Made by a program: the position numbers and the translations under genes. From the NCBI GenBank assembly GCA_038380435.1, contig JAWZYU010000123.1, positions 434,001 to 498,000 of the forward strand: DNA of 64,000 bases. The letters run 5' to 3'. Positions 56,201-64,000 of the stretch are shown piece by piece (the stretch's first letter is position 1; every line of letters begins with the position of its first letter). Source of the DNA: Ryuthela nishihirai (taxonomy: Eukaryota > Arthropoda > Arachnida > Araneae > Heptathelidae). A model generated the notes under the pieces. It worked only from the letters and a program-made list of their open reading frames with translations. It was not told the DNA's origin and searched no databases.

Positions 56201-58052
56201 AATAGCAGTTATCCATACACCCTCGCTAATACAGGTCCGAAACGAAACTTGTTAAACCAGATGCTATGCTACCTAACGATTCATTATCTCTTATTCCTAA
56301 AGGGATATATTGATATACACGGAGAACGATTCTGAAGCAATTATTTTGTTATCGCAAACAGCTGAATATATTTTTGTCACCTTCACCTAAAGGTACATTA
56401 AAAGGGTTAGTTCGAATTATCATACCTATAGTCATATCCTAGCGAAAAGGAAACGGTACTCATGGCATCTGATTTTGGCCATCATTTGACTACATTAACC
56501 TATTTAAACCCTCCACTCATTTGTTTTGTATTAGACAATGAGTGCCTTATCCTACCTAAGTAATGTTAATTGCAATAGCAGTTATCCCTACACCCTAGCT
56601 AATACAGGTCCGAAACGGAACTTGTTAAACCAGATGCTATGCTACCTAACGATTCATTATCTTTTATCCCTAAAGGGATATATTGATATACACGGGGAAT
56701 GATTCTGAAGCAATTATTTTGTTATCGCAAACAGATGAATATATTTTTGTCACCTTCACCTAAAGGTACATTAAAAGGGTTAGTTCGAATTATCATACCT
56801 ATAGTCATATCCTAGCGAAAAGGAAACGGTACTCATGGCATCTGATTTTGGCCGTCATTTGACTACACTAACCTATTTAAACCCTCCACTCATTTGTTTT
56901 GTATTAGACAATGAGTGCCTTATCCTACCTAAGTAATGTTAATTGCAATAGCAGTTATCCATACACCCTCGCTAATACAGGTCCGAAACGAAACTTGTTA
57001 AACCAGATGCTATGCTACCTAACGATTCATTATCTTTTATTCCTAAAGGGATATATTGATATACACGGAGAACGATTCTGAAGCAATTATTTTGTTATCG
57101 CAAACAGCTGAATATATTTTTGTCACCTTCACCTAAAGGTACATTAAAAGGGTTAGTTCGAATTATCATACCTATAGTCATATCCTAGCGAAAAGGAAAC
57201 GGTACTCATGGCATCTGATTTTGGCCATCATTTGACTACACTAACCTATTTAAACCCTCCACTCATTTGTTTTGTATTAGACAATGAGTGCCTTATCCTA
57301 CCTAAGTAATGTTAATTGCAATAGCAGTTACCCATACACCCTCGCTAATACAGGTCCGAAACGAAACTTGTTAAACCAGATGCTATGCTACCTAACGATT
57401 CATTATCTTTTATTCCTAAAGGGATATATTGATATACATGGAGAACGATTCTGAAGCAATTATTTTGTTATCGCAAACAGCTGAATATATTTTTGTCACC
57501 TTCACCTAAAGGTACATTAAAAGGGTTAGTTCGAATTATCATACCTATAGTCATATCCTAGCGAAAAGGAAATGGTACTCATGGCATCTGATTTTGGCCA
57601 TCATTTGACTACACTAACCTATTTAAACCCTCCACTCATTTGTTTTGTAATAGACAATGAGTGCCTTATCCTACCTAAGTAATGTTAATTGCAATAGCAG
57701 CTACCCATACACCCTCGCTAATATAGGTCCGAAACGAAACTTGTTAAACCAGATGCTATGCTACCTAACGATTCATTATCTTTTATTCCTAAAGGGATAT
57801 ATTGATATACACGGAGAACGATTCTGAAGCAATTATTTTGTTATCGCAAACAGCTGAATATATTTTTGTCACCTTCACCTAAAGGTACATTAAAAGGGTT
57901 AGTTCGAATTATCATACCTATAGTCATATCCTAGCGAAAAGGAAACGGTACTCATGGCATCTGATTTTGACCATCATTTGACTACACTAACATATTTAAA
58001 CCCTCCACTCATTTGTTTTGTATTAGACAATGAGTGCCTTATCCTACCTAAG
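53242..58052 (+). repeat. Satellite array, 13 units of 373 bp
   Basis: The block GG(T)(C/T)CGAAACGAAACTTG recurs at 53251, 53624, 53997, 54369, 54742, 55115, 55488, 55861, 56234, 56607, 56980, 57353 and 57726. The period is 373 in all steps but one (372). Units are nearly identical, differing at a handful of sites such as TTCTTTTATT versus CTCTTATT. The last unit stops about 47 bases short, at CTACCTAAGCAAT. The length is about two nucleosome repeats. Each unit contains an open frame of about 60-75 codons starting ATGAGTGCCTTATCC, which I regard as incidental. Confidence 0.97.
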
Positions 58053-59282
58053 CAATCGTTATAACACCTAAAGTATCCTATCTACATGAAGACACTTTGT
58101 TCTAGCCTTAGTTTGCTAACAATTTAAGTATTCGGTGCTTTTACATCACGATATATGTTAGAAAACATTTTTTGTGAACGAAAATTAAGTGATTTCCCTC
58201 CCTTCCACTCGAACTTTAAACTTGAATTTACAAATATTTATAATGTTATGCACAATTAGGTAATGAGTTATCGGTTGCATTAAAGTCAGCAGCTTTTTAT
58301 TTGGATACTACTTGATAAATAAGACATGTTCAATACGCATGACAAAACGTCCCTTGTGCAAGTGTGGAGAACATTTATTCCTGTTTCGAGACAAAATGAT
58401 CTATAAGTTACATTTGTGAAATCTACTCTATTCGTAAACCATTATGTTAAGACTCTTCATTTTTACAAGAAGAAAAACAACTAAAAATTAACTGGTACAT
58501 ATAAGCTTAAAAACTAACAAGTAAAAATGAAATATTTTGATACTAACGATTTCTTTAATTTTAATTCCACAATTTCTGTTTTTTAAGCTTAAAGCAGGCA
58601 ATCATAATGAAATCTATGCATCGCCTTCGGAAAATAAAGAATTGATTTTAAGATTAAAACATTTCTTCATTTTTATAACTCTAAAATCGGAATTTTTTCA
58701 ATTTTACAAATTTAGACATAAGTTGGCAAAGCGTTTTATTCCTTAGAAGTAAACTATATGAGATGCTCAGTTTCTAATAATCATATTCTACTTACCTCAT
58801 GACTTACCCTCTCACCTGATGATGTCGATTCCCGTTGGATGTCTCCAAGGATCTGGGATGACTTGCTTCTACTTCCTGGAAGTGACGATTCTAATCAGAG
58901 CACAGACAAAAACAAACATTTCATTTCAAACTTGTATCCTGTTTCGTCAAACGGATTTTAAGTATTAATCATCGATGTGGCATCATCTATAGAGTAACAA
59001 TCGCGATATGACGTCAATAGCAAATGCCCCGTAATAATTGTTTTAAGAAAATATTCTTTTGCTCTGTATCTGGCAACTTAAAAAATACTAAAGCTTTGAA
59101 TTATACCATAAGAAAAGTCATTAAAATAACTTATTATTCAAAATATAGAAAACAAATATTTTTAGATTGTTTCAACACTAAGTATCTATCTATCGTGTAT
59201 GTGGGAGAGATCGGGTTGCTAATATTTCTGATATACTGACATACTGAGCTGCACTTTTATTTCCACCTAATAGGCTAAATGT
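58053..59282. other. Right flank of the satellite, nothing recognised
   Basis: ACACCTAAAGTATCC near 58065 partly resembles the satellite motif CACCTAAAGGTAC. Otherwise AT-rich with short frames (58537-58746, 59024-59239) lacking recognisable motifs. Confidence 0.4.
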
Positions 59283-59485
59283 CCAGATTACAAAGGCCCC
59301 AAGGACTCACAGAAGGTTCCGAAGGGGAGCCACTGTACAACTCTTAGGAGACATGGAAACCTCCTGTCAAAGCCATACTGTTTGTGAAGGTACACAGGGT
59401 ATGACTATTCTACATTACGAGGCCACGGCTAATGTCACATCCAACGAAAGCAGCCTTCTCAAGACCTCCGGTGTCCCCTTTCTTA
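59283..59485 (-). mobile_element. SINE-A, degenerate fragment
   Basis: On the minus strand it carries GGTGTCC, the central CGTTGGATGTGACATTAGCC, CATACCCTGTG and CAACAGTATGG-like sequence, then CTTCTGTGAGTCCTTGGGG. It is one of the more diverged copies. Confidence 0.7.
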
Positions 59486-59675
59486 CCTAAAGAGTTTGGT
59501 ACATTTGTTAGAAAAAACTACTTAGTTACTATCTTTACCCTTCAACTTATTACTTAGTTTACCATTCTACATTTAATAGTAACTGCTAAGTTACTACGAA
59601 ATGTTTCAATAAAATGCAAAACATACTTAACATCCTTATATTTATTCAATTTTCTCTCGTGGACACAGAAATTCC

Positions 59676-60062
59676 GGGGGCGGGGGTGGCTCAGTCGGTA
59701 GCGCGAAAGGCTCGTAATCTGTAGTTCCCAGGTCGAGGCCCAGCTGGAACAGCGTTGAGATTTATCTCCGCAAAATTCCCCGCCCTGCCCACGGTCAGTA
59801 GGGGACACCGATGTGCTTGGAAAGACCGCCGTCCGTCGGATGGGACGTTAAGCCGTGGCCCCGCGTGCGGGAGAGCCATACCCTGTGCACGTTAAAGAAC
59901 ACGCTGGATGGCCTTGACGGGAGGCTACCATCTGTCTCCCAACAGCTGTTCCAGTGGGTCCCCTCCTCCAACCTTCTCTGGGCCTTCGGGTCCGTGTGAC
60001 CCAGCCATTTAGCCCATGGTGTGCAAAAAAAGTGCCGCTCAGAGGTAAAACAACCCAACCTA
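59676..60062 (+). mobile_element. SINE-A, full length with target duplication
   Basis: It is flanked by ACACAGAAATTCC at 59663-59675 and 60063-60075, 13 of 13 identical. The head has A-box TGGCTCAGTCGGTAGCG and a B-box reading GGTCGAGGCCC, one T short of consensus. The body has GCGTTGAGATTTATCTCCGC, the conserved central GTCCGTCGGATGGGACGTTA, CACGTTAAAGAACACGC and the 3' end CAGAGGTAAAACAACCC. This is the best reference copy in the window. The open frames across it are shadows. Confidence 0.95.
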
Positions 60063-60323
60063 ACACAGAAATTCCAAAGGTCATTGACTTGCCGGAATGT
60101 CTTTATGTCTTGCATTATACTTACTGTCAGACCTCTTTTCAAAGAATTGTTTAAAGGGTAAAGCTGGATCGATAATTTGGTCCTGGAGCCAAGTAGTAAA
60201 TGGAGTCCTCGCTATCATGATAAATTCAAGGATAACGAATTTCGCAAAACTTTATGTAACGTTATCGATTACATGATTGAAAAATAATATAATGACTACC
60301 TTAAACAAATAATTAAAAAATCA

Positions 60324-60531
60324 AGGCGTTCTCAACGTGTAATACGTGGTAAAAGTTTTGTGGGTACGCCGGGAGAGCTCAAAAGTCTCTAGATGTAGTA
60401 ACAAAGTCAATGTTTTATTTCATTCCCATTGTTTACTGTAACTATGGTTTCATCTCTCTGTACAAGGGGTACGCCAGTTACATACACATTTCCAGCGGGT
60501 ACGTGAAACATAATAGGTTGATATCCACTGC
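60324..60531 (+). mobile_element. hAT-type MITE
   Basis: It begins near GGCGTTCTCAACGTG, continues GGGTACGCCGGGAGAGCTCA and GTACGCCAGTTACATACACA, and ends GGTTGATATCCACTG. This is the single-unit form of the element at 59-522. Confidence 0.75.
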
Positions 60532-60549
60532 TCTAAAGTGTTACGCCTT

Positions 60550-60938
60550 TACCGGGCGGGGTGACTCAGTAGGTAGCATGCCAGGCTCGTTAATCTGTAG
60601 TTCCCAGGTTCGAGTCCCAGCTGGTTCAGCGTTGAGATTTATCTCCGCAAAATTTCCCGCCCTGCCCACGGTCAGTAGGGGACACCGATAGGCTTGGAAA
60701 AGCAGCCGTCCGTCGGATGGGACGTTAAGCCGTGGCCCCGAGTGCGGGAGAGTCATACCCTGTGCACGTTAAAGAACACGCTGGATGGCCTTGGCGGGAG
60801 GCTACCATCTGTCTCCCAACAGCTGTTCCAGTGGGTACCCTCCTCCAACTTTCTCTGAGCCATCGGGGTCCAGGTGACCTGGCCATTTAGCCCATGGTGT
60901 GCAAAAAAGTGCGGCTCAGAGGTAAAACAACCCAACTC
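60550..60938 (+). mobile_element. SINE-A, full length
   Basis: A-box TGACTCAGTAGGTAGC, an intact B-box GGTTCGAGTCCC, the central GTCCGTCGGATGGGACGTTA, TGCACGTTAAAGAACACGCT and the 3' end GAGGTAAAACAACCC. It lies about 20 bases after a hAT MITE, as does the copy at 62478. A target duplication is not clear. Confidence 0.9.
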
Positions 60939-61074
60939 TAGCATTTAGAGACCCAGCCTTGACCTCTACTTGATATAGGACAGTTTTTGTTGCGAAATCA
61001 ACCGTTAGGATTACCCTTACGTGCAAATTTTAAAAGCTCTTCGATTTCTGCATCATAGTTAGAATAAGATATAC

Positions 61075-61200
61075 CACATATCAGTTACTTCGTCACTACC
61101 TCACAACTCACTACCTCACTTACAGTCGGCTGCAGACACTCAATCACTACTGCACTTACTACAATCAGTCACTACCTCACTATCAGATGCAAGTAGTAAG
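61075..61200 (+). repeat. CACTACCTCA-type short repeats
   Basis: CACTACCTCAC or a close variant occurs near 61094, 61108 and 61171, with CACTACTGCACTTAC and CAATCA(G/C)TCACTAC between. It is an irregular minisatellite. Confidence 0.65.
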
Positions 61201-61227
61201 TCCAATTCCAGTTCCCCACGCAGAGCT

Positions 61228-61546
61228 TCTCAGCGTTGAGATTTATCTCCGCAAAATTTCCCCGCCCTACCCACGGTCAGTAGGGAACACCGATGGTGTT
61301 GGAAAGGCCGCCGTCCGTCGGATGGGGCGTTAAGCCGTGGCCCCGTGTGCGGGAGACCATACCCTGTGCACGTTAAAGAACACGCTGGATGGTCTTGACG
61401 AGAGGCTACCATCTGTCTCCCAACAGCTGTTCCAGTGAGTCCCCTCCCCCAACCTTCTCTGAGCCTTCGGGGTCCGTGTGACCTGGCCATTTAGCCCATG
61501 GTGTGCAAAAAAAGTGCCGCTCAGAGGTTAAACAACCCAACCCAAC
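61228..61546 (+). mobile_element. SINE-A, lacking tRNA head
   Basis: It starts at CAGCGTTGAGATTTATCTCC, carries GTCCGTCGGATGGGGCGTTA and CACGTTAAAGAACACGCTGG, and ends GAGGTTAAACAACCCAACCC. It is 5'-truncated, as produced by incomplete reverse transcription. Confidence 0.9.
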
Positions 61547-61960
61547 ACGCAGTGCTTCCCCCTATGACGTCGTCTACCACTCCCCTTATTAATATTCACA
61601 ACTGGCCACGCCTCCTTATGCGTCCCCACTTTTAGTAACTTATTAATATTCATAACTCATTAATTAACCTCTTAGTGTCGTCCCCCTTTATTTAAAAAAA
61701 CCCTACGTCCGCCATTTTGACCACAAATTCCGAAATAATTCAAAGTCCCGAGTCCACCATTTGAATTCTAATGTCCGCCATTTTGAATCCTGACGTCACC
61801 ACAAACTCCATAAATAACCCAAGTCCCGAGTCTCCCATTTTGAATTGTAGCGTCCGCCATATTGGTTTCCGCCATCATCCTAAATTCCGAAATATTCCAT
61901 CTAATTGTGGTGCCATCTAGTGTTTAACACACGTAATATGCTTCAAAAAATTATTTACCA
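61547..61960. promoter_or_regulatory. Repeated CCGCCAT(T/A)TTG motifs with a TGACGTCA
   Basis: GTCCGCCATTTTGA occurs near 61709 and 61772, GCGTCCGCCATATTGG near 61850 and TTCCGCCATCATCC near 61866, with degraded versions CCACCATTTGAA and TCTCCCATTTTGAA between. TGACGTCA lies near 61790 and CTATGACGTCG near 61563. The repeated CCGCCATNTTG matches the YY1 consensus. Spacing of 60-80 bases with CAAA(A)TTCC and AGTCCCGAGTC blocks shows a decayed tandem unit. Regulatory function is inference. Confidence 0.4.
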
Positions 61961-62275
61961 CAGTGGGACTCGATTGCATGACCCTCACACTTCCCAGAAC
62001 ATTACACAATTTTTATTTCTTATAATTTAACGTGCGAATATTTATAAATGATTTTATATTTATTGTAAATTAACCTACGTATTTTTAGTCCTTGTTAATT
62101 TACACATGAATATTTTAGTCCCTGTAAATTAACAATTTTTATATCTTATAATTTAATGTGCGAATTTTATATTTCCGGAATTTATTTTTTATCATAATTT
62201 AACGTATGAATTTTTTATTTCTTGCATTTATATTTTATTCACTTATGATTTTTTTTTATTTTTTGTAACGCGCGA

Positions 62276-62452
62276 ATTTTTGTGGGTACGCCGTGAGAGC
62301 TCAAAAGTTCCTAGATCTAGTAACAAAATCAGTGTTTTATTTCATTCCCATTGTTTACTATAACTATGGTTTCATCTATCTGTACAAGGGGTACGCCAGT
62401 TGCATACACATTTCCAGGGGGTACGTGAAATATAATAGGTTTAGATCCACTT
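62276..62452 (+). mobile_element. hAT-type MITE, 5'-shortened
   Basis: GGGTACGCCGTGAGAGCTCA, AAAATCAGTGTTTTATTTCA and GTACGCCAGTTGCATACACA, then GTACGTGAAATATAATAGGT, ending TTTAGATCCACTTC. It closely matches 60360-60531 but lacks the GTTCTCAACG start. Confidence 0.7.
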
Positions 62453-62477
62453 CTCTAGAGCAATGTCTTCGTCTTTA

Positions 62478-62854
62478 CGGGCCGGGGGTGGCTCAGTAGG
62501 TAGCGTGCCAGGCTCATAAGCTGTAGTTCCCTGGTTCGAGTCACAAGCTGGGTCAGTGTTGAGATTTATCTCTGCAACATTCCCTGCCCACGGTCAGTAT
62601 GGGACACCGATGGGCTTGGAAAGGCCGCTACCCGTCGGAGGGGACGTTAAGGCGTAGCCCCATGTGCGAGAGAGCCATACCCTGTGCACGTTAAAGAACA
62701 CACTGGATGGACATGACGGGAGGCTACCATCTATCTCCAAACAGCTATTCCAGTGGGTCCCCTCCCCCAACCTTCTCTGAGCCTTCGGGGTCCTTGTGAC
62801 CTGGCCATTTAACTCATGGTTGCAAAAAAGTGCCGCTCAGAGATAAACAACCCA
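62478..62854 (+). mobile_element. SINE-A, full length with target duplication
   Basis: It is flanked by TCTTCGTCTTTA at 62466-62477 and 62855-62866, 12 of 12 identical. It has A-box TGGCTCAGTAGGTAGCG, B-box GGTTCGAGTCAC, the central CCGTCGGAGGGGACGTTAAG and the 3' end CTCAGAGATAAACAACCC. Small deletions occur in the CCCGCCCTGCCC region. Confidence 0.95.
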
Positions 62855-62866
62855 TCTTCGTCTTTA

Positions 62867-63667
62867 GTGCTACCCAGTTGAAGGGTAATTTCTTTTAATG
62901 TCTCATAACACTTACTTCTAATAATTAAATTGCATTTATGTAGAAAAGCTTGCAAAAAGCGCGGATTCTTACACTGAACTCTTTAAAGTACTAATATATA
63001 GTGTGGGATTTATAAATATTTCTTTAATGAGAACCCAAACGGTAATTCACTTGTCATTTTCTTTTTAAACTTCAAAGTTCAAAATTACAAATGCAAGAGG
63101 GTAATGGTTAATACATTTAATATATTGGGGATAATAATTGTTGATTGAATGTTGGATTTTTATTTCACCCTGAACCTGGGAAAAGAAGTTTCTAGAACGG
63201 AACTCTTGTTGCAGGCTGCAAGAAAATTATGTTTCATATGAATGAATTGCTAATAAGAATCTGCAGATTTCGTACAGATATTGCTATGGAAATTATTGTT
63301 CGCAAAATCTTGAATTGAGTCACCAGAATGATTTCAGGGTGTTCTGATATCAAATACCATTTGTCGTACTGTGATCAGAATTTGCAACTAGAAGAACAAT
63401 ATATCACCTCTCGTGAATATCAGATCTTCGTTTTAAAAGGAATGAAATTTGATTCCCAATTTTAGCATCATCTGATATTGGAAATTCAAACTAACCGCTG
63501 ATTGCGTAAATGAAAATTGTAATATTTTTTTCTGTACCTATAAAACATAAAATAATTCCTCAATTATCTATTTTCCTACTTTTTCCTTCGTTAGAGGTTG
63601 CAATTGGAATTTTCATCGTTTTCCGCATTTATCGGTGTCAAACTGTGGAAATTGGAACTGATAGATT
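62867..63667. other. AT-rich stretch, nothing recognised
   Basis: No element ends or coding motifs were recognised. The 92-codon plus-strand frame at 63510-63788 runs into the hAT MITE and is not supported. Confidence 0.45.
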
Positions 63668-63882
63668 AGAGGTTCTCAACGTGGGGTACGAGGTAAAATT
63701 TTTCGGGGTACGCCGTGAGAGCTCAAAACTCGCTAGATCTAGTAACAAAGTAAAAATAACCATAACTATAGTTTTATCTATCTATTAACCATAACTATAG
63801 TTTTATCTATCTATACAAGGAATATTACATACACATTTCCATCCAGGAGGTATGTGAAACATAAAAGGTCGAGAACCACTGT
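63668..63882 (+). mobile_element. hAT-type MITE, complete single unit
   Basis: It begins TAGAGGTTCTCAACGTGGGG and ends AAGGTCGAGAACCACTG, a clear inverted GGTTCTC(A/G)A terminal repeat. The ACCATAACTATAGTTTTATC segment is duplicated in tandem (63758 and 63788). The target duplication is not obvious. Confidence 0.8.
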
Positions 63883-63904
63883 GGGAGATGATTGGGAAAA
63901 TGCA

Positions 63905-63923
63905 AATAATAATAATAATAATT
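63905..63923 (+). repeat. (AAT)n microsatellite
   Basis: About six tandem AAT triplets follow the hAT MITE. Confidence 0.9.
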
Positions 63924-64000
63924 TATTGTATTTGTTTAGCACAATTTTTTTTATTTATCTCTTAAAATAAAAGTGTTATTTTTCCACTACTCTCAGGAGG

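Noticed and set aside
53242..58052. CRISPR-like or telomeric array
   Set aside because: Units are contiguous without unique spacers, and 373 bp is far too long for either.
59554..61490. Many open frames across SINE-A copies
   Set aside because: They are shadows of the SINE sequence in various frames.

Overview
The window reads as intergenic, repeat-dominated DNA from an animal nuclear genome. It is strongly AT-rich, has no operons or ribosome binding sites, and I found no intact single-copy protein gene. It does contain APE-type non-LTR retrotransposon fragments, tRNA-derived SINEs, hAT-, Tc1- and Tigger-like DNA transposon remains, and a 373 bp satellite. The mix suggests an invertebrate, possibly an arachnid, other arthropod or mollusc. 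The lineage is inference only. No rRNA gene, CRISPR array or functional tRNA gene was seen.

Layout. (1) 51-4036 and 27028-30773 are the two arms of a roughly 4 kb inverted repeat (IR1) around a 23 kb spacer. The spacer holds old SINEs, hairpin elements, a Tc1-like pseudogene, LINE pieces and degenerate tandem arrays. (2) 30770-35443 and 41797-46415 are the arms of a second inverted repeat (IR2, about 4.6 kb each) around a 6.35 kb spacer with LINE pieces, a 30 bp tandem repeat, palindromes and a GC-rich island. IR1 and IR2 meet at 30770-30774, where two truncated elements join across a few shared bases. (3) 46.2-51.5 kb has an internally deleted LINE, then three large hairpins alternating with arrays of degenerate ~150 bp units, then a GC-richer block. 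(4) 53242-58052 is a homogeneous satellite of 13 units of 373 bp. (5) 59.2-63.9 kb is a cluster of SINEs and hAT-type MITEs, two SINE copies having clear 12-13 bp target duplications, plus a short region of repeated CCGCCAT motifs.

How the parts relate. Several families recur across the window: SINE-A (tRNA head, long conserved body), SINE-B (tRNA-Ser/Leu-like head), a GGTTCTCAA-ended hAT MITE, a hairpin family (H) and an RTE-like LINE. Shared insertions inside both arms of each inverted repeat show the insertions came before the inverted duplication. By eye the arms differ at several to about ten percent of positions, so the inversions are not recent and are unlikely to be foldback assembly errors. 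All identifications were made by reading; no alignment or database search was run.
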